Below the pieces are notes generated by a model that was not told where the DNA came from, did no database searches, and saw only the letters and a list, made by a program, of their open reading frames with translations. Made by a program: the position numbers and the translations under genes. 64,000 bases of DNA from JALCOL01 sp022649665 (GTDB taxonomy: Bacteria; Bacillota; Bacilli; Lactobacillales; Enterococcaceae), in the NCBI GenBank assembly GCA_030372335.1, contig JAUDCW010000005.1; one strand, written 5' to 3'. Shown in pieces: positions 41,786 through 51,056 of the stretch. Position 1 is the first letter of the stretch. Each line of letters starts with the position of its first letter.

Positions 41786-44700
41786 CTAGCCTGCTTTATT
41801 TTTTCTGCGGCGATAGAGAAACCAGCTGAGCAGGATCAAAAATACACCGAGCGGTCCCCAATAATTAAGGGTTTCACCCATTTTCGGCAGTTTTTTCTCT
41901 TTTACAGCTTCTTGGCGATTTTCTGGACTGTCTTCTTTTTCTTCCGTGCCGCCGTCTGGTCCGCTAGTTTTCTTTTCGGCAAAAACGGTCACATCCCCGA
42001 AATAGTCGGTCGTCAATTTCTCGACCGGACCGGCAAGCGTCTGCGTCTGGTACAGTTTCCCGTTGGTTTCGGTCATTGTCTGCCCGAGCAGTTCTTTGAG
42101 ATCGATCTCCCCCTTGCACAAGTCTTTCAGCGAATATTTAACGGGTGGACCGATCGATATGCCCGTTTGATCAACGACTTTCACGGTATATTCAATCGGG
42201 ATCCATTTGGCATATAGTTCAAGCGGCCCATTCATTAATGCATAATTCGCCGCTGTATCTTTGAAATTTTGATCTAAAAACCAGCCGGCGAACTGATAGC
42301 CGCTTTTTTCGACTTGCGGAAGCCGGAAATTTTGGCCGGCTTTGACAGTTGTCGCTGCTCCGCTTGCCAGCGTGCCGCCATCCGAGTGGTAGCTGATTTG
42401 ATATTGATGCGGTTCCCAAACTGCTTCGAGCTGGATCTGTTTTTCGTTCTTTTGCCCGCGAACTGCTTCGGCTTCGGCCGGGATCTCCGTCACCATTTGA
42501 TCAGTTCCTTTGATCTGCCAGCCTTTGAAGTCTGCATATTCCTTGAGCGGCTTCGCTAACAGACGTGCTTTTTCGAAACGGCCTACTTCGCTTGGATTCA
42601 GCTGATGATTCACGCCGCCGTTCAAATCGTAGTGAACGGCAAATGTCCGCGCTTTGCGCGCCGCATCGTCAAGCGTACGCGTCAAAGTGATCGGTGTCGT
42701 TTTCGCGGCAGCGAATGCAGCCGCATCGCCGGCGGCACTTCCGCTGAAAACAGCGCGGATCGCGAGCGCTTCGCCCTCTATAACATGTACGAGTTTTTCT
42801 AGAACCAGTTTTCCGTCTTTTTCCGGCAGATCTGCCGCATTTTCTGAAGCGAGCTCTTTGCCGTTCTGGTCAAGCAGGAGGACTTTCCCGCTCCGGGGCA
42901 GCTCGCCATGCTCGCCCGCGACTGCGAGTTCAACTCGGATCTGGTCTTTTTCATTCAGCTGTTCTTTCCCGATCAAATATTGATCGCCGCCGGTTTCAGT
43001 CGCTGAGATCAAACTTTCCGGGTCATTTCCCGAAAAAAGTGAAAACTGCATGTCCGGGCGCAAAACCTGATCTGGATAGTAGGAAACCGCGTGCGAGATC
43101 GCCGCACTTTCAAGAGTCGCCGTATTGGCGGCTTGAACGCGGTAATGCGTTGTTTCTTTCGGCAGCTCCGCTTGCGGCAGCGCCAATTTCTCCGGCACGC
43201 TGCTTGCATTTTCGCTGACAGTCTGCCACTGATTGCTCGCTTCATCGAATTTTTCCCATTTATAGAAGATTTCGCTGTGGCCGGCGACATTTTCCGCACG
43301 GACACTGAAAAGCTCAACGATGTCTTCCGTGTGATTTCCGTCATCATAGTAGCTTTGCGGCTGTTCCGTGATCTCAGGACTCAGCCGCCGGTCGTTGTAG
43401 ACTTCGACGATTGGCGACGGAACACTTTCGATCGGCGTTTCACCATCCATTTTGACCGCGCGCAAGCGGAATTGATGGGCATTCGTCAGCTTGTTTTTCG
43501 GCAGGACTGCATAATTCTGCTCACCGTCGATTTTAAGATCCGTCTGCTTGCCGCTTTTGTCTTTTGTTTGGACGCGCGACCAGCCGTCCGCGCCTTTGGC
43601 TTCTACATAATAATATTCTGCGGCATCGCGCCGCGGCGCGGCAAGCGGCTGACCGTTTTCATTGACAGCTGGGTTGTCCCACGTCAAGAGGATATTGTCG
43701 CGATTTTGACCGTAAAGCCGAAAGTGATCCGGCAAAAGCGCCGGCAGTTCATTATAGATATTTTTGCCTTTTTTATCGTTCACGAGATACGTCACCACAT
43801 ACGGATGGAAGTTATTCTGGCGCAAATCTTTCATTTCCTGGGTCATATGGCCATAGTCTGTGTCTTTATCATCCTCAGCCGCTACATTCGTATATTGCGA
43901 AGTGCGGAAAAGCGCCGGTGTTACGCTGTGCTCATAGTGCTTGACCGCGTCATCGCTTGTGGGCAGGTCCGGGAAGGAATAGCTGATCGCGGAGCCTTCG
44001 CTGCTGCCGCTGACCCATCCCGCACCGCCGCCCGCTGAAAGCGTAAAGGAAACAGGCCACTTCGATTCTTCTTCCCCTTTGATTTTTTGATAATTCAGCG
44101 TATAAGAAGCTGACAGCGAAAAACCATTCATCTGCGAAGAACTTTCGATTTTGCCGAACCCGCCGCCGGTCGCTCCGCTGCCGCTGCTTTGGATCGGCAC
44201 TTTTTCTCCCAGATAAAGTGCGTTGTTCTCTTCCAGCATGTTTTCAAATACATCAAATTTTCCTTGATAAATGCTTGCGATCTCGGTGCTCGAAGCCGGA
44301 TAGGTCGTCGGGTCGCCTGCATGATATGTTTCATTCAAGATCCGCTGCATATCGATCGCTTCCAGTTGTGAATCGGGATCCGTTCTTTTGATCTCTTCCA
44401 CTGCTTGGTTGAATTCATCGACGGTCAGCCGCTGAAATTGCGGCGGCAGACTCTCATGCATCGAATAAGTCTCGACCTCCCCGGCCAGGATCTTGTTTTC
44501 TGCCGGCAAGTCGTCCGGGACTTCCGTGATCGGCTGGCCGTTTTCATCCAAACGCTTTTTATATTCTTCTGTCAGTTCCGTATAAAGTTCCGGCGTCATC
44601 ACGCGCTGCGGCACATAAAAGTCATAGTCGTAGATCACTTGGGGCGTGATCAAAAGATAGACGGAATCTTTCCCGGCGTAAAAACTTTGATCGACTTGCG

Positions 44701-47077
44701 AGGTCGAAGTGTTTTCAGAAGCGTAACTGTTTTCATATTGGGCTGCGCCAGATAGCTCATGGTTCATCTGCCCGGGGATCGCCTTGAACACATCCGTACT
44801 GTATGCGCCGGAAAGTCCCATCCCGACATGCCAATTTCCTTCCGTTCCCGAGCTTTTCGAGCTGCTCAGCGAGAAGGAAGTCAGCGGCATCACCGCTTCG
44901 TTATACGGGACTTCTGCAAAATACGGTGCGCTCGGAATGATCGAGTGGATCAGCGGTTTGCTCCAGCCGTAGCGTTTTCCTTTATAGCGGTAATAGACCG
45001 CATCCAGATCGACATCGATCGGGCGATACGTCGCGATAAATTGTTCTTCTGAATGCTTGCCTTTGTAGTCGTTCACATTTTTGCGCGCTTTGATCGCGCC
45101 GTCTTCCTGCCAAGCGGTCCACAGATCATAATAGATCTGATCATGCTGGCCTTCCTGGGCGTCGCGGGCTTTGATAAACAGCTGTTCATAAGGCTGCTGG
45201 GCATCCGTTGTCCCGAAATAAGCTGTCACGATCAAAGGATCGCCGTTCGTATCGAGTTCATCCAGCCGTTTGATCTTTTCCAACTTTCCGCTCGTCCCGC
45301 CGTCCGTTTCCACCCACTGATAAAACATCCCGCTGATAAAAAGCGTCTCAAGGGAGTGTCCGAGGCTCGACTTGTCTTCTCCTGTCACCCCGGCATCCAT
45401 CGCGATCGGCGGCATCACTTCCTCATCGACTTTCAGATCGCCCTCATAGGCCGGCAGGGTCGTGAAACTCTGACCATGCGGACTGCTGTAGCCGACTGCA
45501 CGCTCCTGTGCGCTGTCGCTTAACGGCCGGTCGGCCTGGATCGTCGTCAGCAGATATTTCGAGCGCGACATCGAACCGAAATCGATCTGCCCCGCCTGAT
45601 TATTGAAATCATCATTTTTATATCCGGCTATGATCAGCTCTTCACGGCCATCGCCTTCCAGATCGCCGTCGGTTGTGGCCGCGAACTGCATTCTTCCTTG
45701 GCGATTATCGCTCACCAGCTCGTCATGATAGCTTTGCTGGATCTGGACCGCTTCGACTGTCGGCGGCAGAATGGTCTTGCCGTCTTCATCCGCGGCGTAT
45801 TCTTTCACGAAATCATAGATCGCTAAATGATTGTTGTGGTTTTTGCCGATATACGGATCGGCATCTTTGCGCGGGAATGTCGCGCTGATCACCAGACTGT
45901 CATCGCCCGCGATCTTGGTCGTCTGCAAATGGACACTCGGCAACAGATTGTTTTTCCATTTCTCGCCGCTTTTATAGCTGCCGGTACTGCCGTACATCAA
46001 AGCGAAGCTTTTATCCAGTTCGCCCAAATAAATGCGGCGGGTCTGCGGGGAAGCTGCACTCGCCGGGGTGCTTTTCAGATTCCACTGTTTTTCTTCCAGC
46101 TGATCTTGGTCGTTCAGCGCATAAAAGCGGATGTGCGGGCCGTTTTTTTCAGGATCCTGCGCATGCGGACCGTCATGAAAACCCGCAGAAGGAATGTAAA
46201 CCGCAACTTCTTCTTTGCCATCTTTGTCAAAGTCGCCTTGCGCCATCGCCACATACGCATTGGCAACGTCCGATTCGGTATCGAGCAGATAATCAGGAGA
46301 AGTCGCGCGTAATCCGCTGCCGTCGTCTGAGGTGTCAAGCGGAACGGTCAGCTTGGAGACTTCTTGATACTCGGTGCCTTTGTCCGGCACCTCGAGCGCG
46401 CGCAAAGTGACTGCCGACTTGCTTTGAATGCTTTCGAGCCGATTCTCTAAGAGAAGCGGCCGCTGATCATTCAAATAGAGCGCATCGGTTTTGAGCGCTT
46501 TGGCATCCGTGACGCCGAGCGTCTTCATCAGACTTTGGATAGAGTCCGCATCATTAGGCATCAAAGAACGCTGGCGCAGACGCGCGCCGATCACATTGTG
46601 ACCGATCAACAGTGCGCCGGCTTCCAAATTTTGCTCACTATCGATCCGGGCAGCATCATCATTGCTCGAAAGTCCCGGCACTAAAAGATCTTCGCGTCCT
46701 GAAAAGCCGCGGCCGAAATCAGCATCACCGTCAAAGTTTTCCAAAAGACGATAGTCCATATCTTTCATCGTACGGTCCTTTTCATAACCGCCGCCGACAT
46801 ACAGCTCATCGATCTTCATTTGCTGCCAGCCGTTCAAAGGATTCGTATAGTCTTCCGCGACAGGTTCGCCGAACTCTTCACCGTTTTCTTGTTCAGCCGG
46901 GAATTCGGCTGGAACCGCGTCCAAATCAAAACCGAACTCCTCATATTGCGATTTTTTCAAATAATGCCCTTGTTCGTATGTCACAGCATCCGCCGCCAAG
47001 ACACTTGCCGGCCCGGTGAGCATCCCCAAAACCAACGCAGCCAAATGGATCATTGCAGCTCTTCTTTTTTTGTTCAT
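41786..47077 (-). CDS. Large cell-wall-anchored protein with FG-GAP-like and InlB B repeats
   Basis: 1763 residues. A signal peptide ends near VLAAD (about 29). Residues about 100-600 hold calcium-loop, FG-GAP-like repeats (FDGDADFGRGF near 114, GDFDKDGKEEV near 282, GDLEGDGREEL near 474). Two glycine/serine-rich blocks with alternating polar and hydrophobic residues stand near 740-810 and 980-1040. Fn3- or Ig-like parts follow, then two InlB B-type repeats (about 1490-1615). The C-terminus has LPKMGE at 1730, a hydrophobic helix and RRRKNKAG, a sortase signal with Met instead of Thr. It is probably exposed on the cell wall for binding; the function is unknown. GGAGGAAG precedes the ATG. Confidence 0.85.
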   Translation of the reverse strand: MNKKRRAAMIHLAALVLGMLTGPASVLAADAVTYEQGHYLKKSQYEEFGFDLDAVPAEFPAEQENGEEFGEPVAEDYTNPLNGWQQMKIDELYVGGGYEKDRTMKDMDYRLLENFDGDADFGRGFSGREDLLVPGLSSNDDAARIDSEQNLEAGALLIGHNVIGARLRQRSLMPNDADSIQSLMKTLGVTDAKALKTDALYLNDQRPLLLENRLESIQSKSAVTLRALEVPDKGTEYQEVSKLTVPLDTSDDGSGLRATSPDYLLDTESDVANAYVAMAQGDFDKDGKEEVAVYIPSAGFHDGPHAQDPEKNGPHIRFYALNDQDQLEEKQWNLKSTPASAASPQTRRIYLGELDKSFALMYGSTGSYKSGEKWKNNLLPSVHLQTTKIAGDDSLVISATFPRKDADPYIGKNHNNHLAIYDFVKEYAADEDGKTILPPTVEAVQIQQSYHDELVSDNRQGRMQFAATTDGDLEGDGREELIIAGYKNDDFNNQAGQIDFGSMSRSKYLLTTIQADRPLSDSAQERAVGYSSPHGQSFTTLPAYEGDLKVDEEVMPPIAMDAGVTGEDKSSLGHSLETLFISGMFYQWVETDGGTSGKLEKIKRLDELDTNGDPLIVTAYFGTTDAQQPYEQLFIKARDAQEGQHDQIYYDLWTAWQEDGAIKARKNVNDYKGKHSEEQFIATYRPIDVDLDAVYYRYKGKRYGWSKPLIHSIIPSAPYFAEVPYNEAVMPLTSFSLSSSKSSGTEGNWHVGMGLSGAYSTDVFKAIPGQMNHELSGAAQYENSYASENTSTSQVDQSFYAGKDSVYLLITPQVIYDYDFYVPQRVMTPELYTELTEEYKKRLDENGQPITEVPDDLPAENKILAGEVETYSMHESLPPQFQRLTVDEFNQAVEEIKRTDPDSQLEAIDMQRILNETYHAGDPTTYPASSTEIASIYQGKFDVFENMLEENNALYLGEKVPIQSSGSGATGGGFGKIESSSQMNGFSLSASYTLNYQKIKGEEESKWPVSFTLSAGGGAGWVSGSSEGSAISYSFPDLPTSDDAVKHYEHSVTPALFRTSQYTNVAAEDDKDTDYGHMTQEMKDLRQNNFHPYVVTYLVNDKKGKNIYNELPALLPDHFRLYGQNRDNILLTWDNPAVNENGQPLAAPRRDAAEYYYVEAKGADGWSRVQTKDKSGKQTDLKIDGEQNYAVLPKNKLTNAHQFRLRAVKMDGETPIESVPSPIVEVYNDRRLSPEITEQPQSYYDDGNHTEDIVELFSVRAENVAGHSEIFYKWEKFDEASNQWQTVSENASSVPEKLALPQAELPKETTHYRVQAANTATLESAAISHAVSYYPDQVLRPDMQFSLFSGNDPESLISATETGGDQYLIGKEQLNEKDQIRVELAVAGEHGELPRSGKVLLLDQNGKELASENAADLPEKDGKLVLEKLVHVIEGEALAIRAVFSGSAAGDAAAFAAAKTTPITLTRTLDDAARKARTFAVHYDLNGGVNHQLNPSEVGRFEKARLLAKPLKEYADFKGWQIKGTDQMVTEIPAEAEAVRGQKNEKQIQLEAVWEPHQYQISYHSDGGTLASGAATTVKAGQNFRLPQVEKSGYQFAGWFLDQNFKDTAANYALMNGPLELYAKWIPIEYTVKVVDQTGISIGPPVKYSLKDLCKGEIDLKELLGQTMTETNGKLYQTQTLAGPVEKLTTDYFGDVTVFAEKKTSGPDGGTEEKEDSPENRQEAVKEKKLPKMGETLNYWGPLGVFLILLSWFLYRRRKNKAG

Positions 47078-47286
47078 CCCGCTTCCTCCGATTCCTTCTT
47101 TCTTTTCTAAATGGTTATTTATTATTGATATATATTCTATTATACCAATTTTAGAAAGCGCATAATATTAATACGATAGTTATGAATAGCATAAAATGTC
47201 CTTGAAAACTTGTCTTTTGCGGCGTACCGTTTTCAGTTGTCCAGCTCATTATGCTACACTGAAAGAAAGAAGCGAGGAGGGATTCG

Positions 47287-48843
47287 ATGCATTGGGCATT
47301 TGAAGAAGCACAAAAAATCATCCATGACCACCCAAATACAATACCGCTGACGTGCGCTTCCGGGATCAGTCCGTCCGGTTATATCCATGTCGGGAATTTC
47401 CGCGAAGTCGCAACCACCTATTTTGTCGTCAAAGCGCTCAAAAAGCTGGGGGCTGAACCGCGCTATATTTTGTCTTGGGACGACTATGACCGCTTGCGCA
47501 AGATTCCGGCGAATGTTTCCGGGATCGCCGAAAGCGAGATCGGCAAAGCGTATACGAATGTTCCCAGTCCGGACGGCGATCCGAACAAAAGCTACGCCAG
47601 CTTTTTTGAAAAAAAATTTGAAGCCGACCTTGCCAAACTCGCGATCAAACCGGAATATATTTACGAAACGACCCGCTATGAGTCTGGTGCCTATGATGAA
47701 CTGATCAAAGTCGCACTCGATCAGCGGCTCGCGATCTACGACATTCTCGCTCATTTCCGCACCGAAGCCCCGAATGCGCAGGAACGTGCGCATTACTACC
47801 CGATCTCGCTATATTGCGACACGTGCGGACATGATGCGACAACGATCACCGATTATGAGGAAAAAACCGGCACACTCCACTATACTTGCAAATTCGGACA
47901 CAGCGGCACGCAAATCATCGGGCAAGGCCAGCACGTGAAACTCCACTGGAAGATCGATTGGCCGATGCGCTGGACGGTCGAGAAAGTCGTCTATGAGCCG
48001 GGCGGCAAAGATCATTCCTCCAAAGGCGGCAGTTTCGACGTCGCCAAAAAAATCGTCAAAGAAATTTTCAGCGGCCGCGCGCCCGATTATGAACCGTATG
48101 ATTTCGTCAACATCAAAGGCCAAACGAAAAAAATGTCGAGCTCAAGCGGCAACATCATCACGCTCGATGAGCTGCTCAAGATCTACACCCCCGAACTTGT
48201 TTTTTATTTATACGCGAAATATTTGCCGAAATCGCCCTTTGATCTCGGACTCGACGAGGATGTCCTGCGCAACTATGCAGAATTCGAACGGAAAGCCGCC
48301 GTGCTGAAATCGGCCGAAGAGCCCGACGAACTGCTGGAACAGATGATGTATTTGACCGGTGTTGATCTTTCCAAAAATATTCCAGCCTTCTCACGAGTCG
48401 TGAACATCCTTTCTTTGACAAGCAACAATCAGACGTTGACGCGCGGTGTGCTTGAAAAAGAGGGATTCACTGCAGAAGCGATCGAACACGTTTTGGGGCG
48501 CGCTTCCTATTGGATCGAAAACAATGCGAAAGATCGTTTATATCAAGTCCGCAAGCAGCCTGACACAGCAGCTTTTGCAGCGTTAAGCGGCAAAGTCAAG
48601 CACGAACTGCATGAATTCGCCCAGCTCTTGGCGACTAAAGTGTTTTCGGATGACCAAATGATGATGCAGACTGTTTACGACTTGACCCCTGAAACCGACA
48701 AAAAAGCCAAACGGCAAGCCCAAAAAGAGCTCTTTCAAGCAATCTATCATTTGACGCTCGGGACCGATCACGGACCAAGGATCCCGCTCTTAGTCAAAGT
48801 CGTCGGCAAAGACAAAATGATCCGCTTGATCGATCCCGCATAA
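47287..48843 (+). CDS. lysK: Class I lysyl-tRNA synthetase
   Basis: 518 residues of the class I (Rossmann) LysRS, the archaeal type, not the usual class II LysS. The HIGH signature is HVGN (34-37) and the KMSKS signature is KMSSS (282-286). A CDTCGHD...YTCKFGHSG pair (about 179-205) looks like a zinc ribbon, and the C-terminal helical domain matches class I anticodon recognition. GAGGAGGG precedes the ATG. It is monocistronic and divergent from the surface protein. Some bacilli carry both LysRS classes; whether this is the only LysRS cannot be seen here. Confidence 0.93.
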   Translation: MHWAFEEAQKIIHDHPNTIPLTCASGISPSGYIHVGNFREVATTYFVVKALKKLGAEPRYILSWDDYDRLRKIPANVSGIAESEIGKAYTNVPSPDGDPNKSYASFFEKKFEADLAKLAIKPEYIYETTRYESGAYDELIKVALDQRLAIYDILAHFRTEAPNAQERAHYYPISLYCDTCGHDATTITDYEEKTGTLHYTCKFGHSGTQIIGQGQHVKLHWKIDWPMRWTVEKVVYEPGGKDHSSKGGSFDVAKKIVKEIFSGRAPDYEPYDFVNIKGQTKKMSSSSGNIITLDELLKIYTPELVFYLYAKYLPKSPFDLGLDEDVLRNYAEFERKAAVLKSAEEPDELLEQMMYLTGVDLSKNIPAFSRVVNILSLTSNNQTLTRGVLEKEGFTAEAIEHVLGRASYWIENNAKDRLYQVRKQPDTAAFAALSGKVKHELHEFAQLLATKVFSDDQMMMQTVYDLTPETDKKAKRQAQKELFQAIYHLTLGTDHGPRIPLLVKVVGKDKMIRLIDPA

Positions 48844-48845
48844 AA

Positions 48846-48902
48846 CAAAAACGGAGCGATACCCGCCAGCAAATGTGCTCAGGGGATCCTCCGTTTTTTT
48901 CT
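48846..48902 (+). terminator. Terminator of lysK
   Basis: AAAACGGA and TCCGTTTT form the outer stem around a long loop, followed by T7. It begins three bases after the lysK stop. Confidence 0.7.
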
Positions 48903-48931
48903 ATCTGTCGCGTCAATGAAAGTCGTCACGC

Positions 48932-49123
48932 TCAGCAATCTGGTACTTTCACGACTCGCAGCACTTGTGCGCACCCGCGCGCTTTCAGCAATTCACGCCG
49001 AAAAGCCCGTTTGGATGGTGCAGCATCGATAAACTCGCTGATCGCGCCGTTGTGGATGATACAGACCGCTTGATAAACCTTTTCCTGCGTGATTCCAGAC
49101 TTTTGTTCAGCAAATAATTTCAT
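48932..49123 (-). CDS. Small protein of unknown function
   Basis: 63 residues, basic in the C-terminal half. It starts at ATG 49123 with GAAAGGAAG 8 bases upstream; a longer in-frame reading has no ribosome binding site. A minus-strand extended -10 (TGTTATAAT) lies at 49212-49217. The segment YQAVCIIHNGAISEFIDAAPSKRAFRREL is predicted as mixed strand and helix. I do not recognise the family. Confidence 0.6.
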   Translation of the reverse strand: MKLFAEQKSGITQEKVYQAVCIIHNGAISEFIDAAPSKRAFRRELLKARGCAQVLRVVKVPDC

Positions 49124-49366
49124 TGGACCGCTTCCTTTCTCGATTGGTATTCTGCCGCGACATCTGTCCAAATCTTTTAGAAATATGAAAAACAGCTGCT
49201 CCATATACTGTATTATAACAGATTCCCCTAAAACAATCTTAACTTCCAAATTAAAAGACCAACGAAAAAATAGCGCTTTCTTTAGCTGTTTTTCACAAGC
49301 CGTATCCCGCCAGCTTTTTGCCGGATCCGCATTTTGCAAAGCAGCTCAAGAAAAAAACTGTTTTTA

Positions 49367-49435
49367 TCATGCATTTAAGGTACACTTAAGTGCCGCAGCA
49401 TATATTGAACTTACCCAAAAATTTATCTTTTTCAT
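49367..49435 (-). CDS. Possible 22-residue peptide
   Basis: ATG AAA AAG ATA AAT TTT follows GAGGAGAAAAGAA, a good ribosome binding site, and the frame ends in TGA after 22 codons; the product is basic at the start with a hydrophobic centre (FWVSSIYAAALK). A hairpin lies directly before the ribosome binding site. No promoter was found, so expression is doubtful. Confidence 0.25.
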   Translation of the reverse strand: MKKINFWVSSIYAAALKCTLNA

Positions 49436-49450
49436 TTCTTTTCTCCTCGA

Positions 49451-49479
49451 CCAGCCGTCTTTTGATGGCTGGTTTTTTT
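49451..49479 (+). terminator. Plus-strand terminator with no obvious upstream gene
   Basis: CCAGCC and GGCTGG with a 10-base loop, followed by T8. The nearest plus-strand gene, lysK, already ends in its own terminator at 48846-48902. It may end an unseen plus-strand RNA or act as a backup. Confidence 0.6.
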
Positions 49480-49499
49480 GCGTCTTATGACCTAATACT

Positions 49500-49540
49500 A
49501 AAAAACCGCCAACGACTGGATCGTACACAGTCATTGGCGG
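49500..49540 (-). terminator. Terminator of the MFS-M20 operon
   Basis: CCGCCAATGACTG and CAGTCGTTGGCGG form a stem with one wobble or mismatch and T6 after it on the minus strand. Confidence 0.9.
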
Positions 49541-49568
49541 AGGTCGCTACTATCGACTAATTTAAAAA

Positions 49569-50999
49569 TTAACGCGGCAAAACGTTTTCCGGGATCGCTG
49601 AAACATATTTTTTGCCGCCGAGCATTTTCGCATGCTCTTCTTTCGCTTTGGCAACCAGTTCCGGTTTGGTAAGTAAGTCAAAAGCAGTCGTGGCGAGCAC
49701 TTTTCCGGCGGCCAGCACTCCCTTATGGGCAACTGCCGACTTGCCATTAGCGGCCCACTGCCAAGAGTGCGCCGGCGTGCCTTGCGGTTCGCAAGCCAGC
49801 ATGAATTGCGCGGTCGGCACGACCCAGCTGACGTCGCCGACATCGGTCGATCCGGAAGCAGTATTCGTAAAGCGGAGCGGCGCCAAATCCGTTGCGACAG
49901 GGAGGGCCGCCATTTTCTCGATTTCCGTTTCACTTGCATCGGGATGCAGCATTTGCGCCCGGCTCTTCAAGCTTTCTTTCGTTTCCGCCGTCAGCGTATC
50001 ATAGTAGCGCTGCGCGTATTCTTCATCGGCTTTCGTGAGGCCCAGTGAACCATATTCTTTCAGATTCTCGTATAAATCAGTTGTCACAGCCCGATTCGGC
50101 ACGTAATTGGCGCAAGCTGAATCAAAATCGATCTCAACTTGCGTTTCCGTCATCAGCGCCGCTCCTTTGGCGATCTTATTGACGCGTTCATAGATCTCTT
50201 GCGCTTGTTCGACTTTGGGTGCGCGGATAAAATAATACAGCGTGGCACTCGGCTGAACGACATTCGCAGATTCGCCGCCGGCATCGATGAACGCATAATG
50301 AACGCGCGCCGCATCGATCATATGCTCGCGCAAGAATTGCACGCCGATATTCATCAGCTCAGCGGCGTCAAGCGCGCTGCGGCCTTGTTCGGGCGCTGCC
50401 GCGGCGTGGGCCGCTGTCCCTTTGAAATGGTAATACACTTGAAAGACGGCCAGCGAGCTTTGCGCCCAAGCGGAGTTGATATCCATCGGATGCCAGCTGA
50501 GCGCGACATCCAAATCGCTGAAGACGCCGTCGCGTGCCATAAAGGCTTTGCCATAACCACTCTCTTCCGCTGGACAGCCGAAAAGCTGGATCGTGCCTTT
50601 GAGTTCATGGCGCTTCATATATTCTTTGATCCCGACTGCCCCGGCAAGCGAGCCCGTCCCTAATAAGTTATGTCCGCAACCGTGTCCGTTGCCGCCTTTT
50701 ACCAGCGGATCATGTTGGCCGCAGTCCGCCTTTTGCGATAAGTTGCCGAGCGCGTCATATTCTGCCAAGATTCCGATCACCGGTTTGCCGCTGCCATAAG
50801 TGGCGACAAAAGCATTTTTCATATGCGCCAAGCCCTTTTCGACTTGAAAACCTTCCCGTTCCAAGATCGGATAAAAGTTTGCGACGGATCGATCGGTCGC
50901 AAAACGCGTTTCCGGAGTAGCCCAGATTTGATCAGCGGCATCGATAAATTCTTGTTTTTTTTCCTCAATGATTTGCGTGATTTCTTCTTTTGGAGTCAT
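49569..50999 (-). CDS. M20-family amidohydrolase (AbgB-like)
   Basis: 476 residues of the M20D metallopeptidase group, closest in layout to AbgB, the p-aminobenzoyl-glutamate hydrolase subunit B. Metal-site motifs are GILAEYDALG, GGNGHGCGHNLLG, CPAEESGYGK and SWHPMD; the dimerisation lid follows. The start at 50999 has GAGGAAAA close upstream, and the longer reading lacks a site. It lies 57 bases after an MFS transporter gene on the same strand; the pair probably imports and hydrolyses an N-acylated amino acid or aminobenzoyl-glutamate-like compound (inference). Confidence 0.9.
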   Translation of the reverse strand: MTPKEEITQIIEEKKQEFIDAADQIWATPETRFATDRSVANFYPILEREGFQVEKGLAHMKNAFVATYGSGKPVIGILAEYDALGNLSQKADCGQHDPLVKGGNGHGCGHNLLGTGSLAGAVGIKEYMKRHELKGTIQLFGCPAEESGYGKAFMARDGVFSDLDVALSWHPMDINSAWAQSSLAVFQVYYHFKGTAAHAAAAPEQGRSALDAAELMNIGVQFLREHMIDAARVHYAFIDAGGESANVVQPSATLYYFIRAPKVEQAQEIYERVNKIAKGAALMTETQVEIDFDSACANYVPNRAVTTDLYENLKEYGSLGLTKADEEYAQRYYDTLTAETKESLKSRAQMLHPDASETEIEKMAALPVATDLAPLRFTNTASGSTDVGDVSWVVPTAQFMLACEPQGTPAHSWQWAANGKSAVAHKGVLAAGKVLATTAFDLLTKPELVAKAKEEHAKMLGGKKYVSAIPENVLPR

Positions 51000-51056
51000 C
51001 AGTTTTCCTCGCTTTCTGCTATCGCTGCAACTCTTCTCAATTCTTCTTTGCAATCA

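Larger units (their letters stand above)
49124..49568. other. 445-base intergenic region with terminators and a possible mini-ORF
   Basis: From left to right it holds the promoter of the 63-residue protein (extended -10 at 49212-49217, minus), unassigned sequence, a possible 22-codon ORF (49367-49435, minus), a plus-strand hairpin with T8 (49451-49479) and the terminator of the M20 gene (49500-49540, minus). No tRNA or known RNA was recognised. Confidence 0.5.

Noticed and set aside
43091..44038. 315-codon ORF antisense to the surface protein (also long antisense ORFs at 40248-41072 and 60440-61171)
   Set aside because: They are mirror frames of strongly coding genes with biased codon use; products show no coherent domains and there are no ribosome binding sites.
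49089..49490. 133-codon plus-strand ORF in the gap before the M20 gene
   Set aside because: It overlaps the start of the 63-residue minus gene and runs through its promoter and a terminator; no ribosome binding site and no domain pattern.
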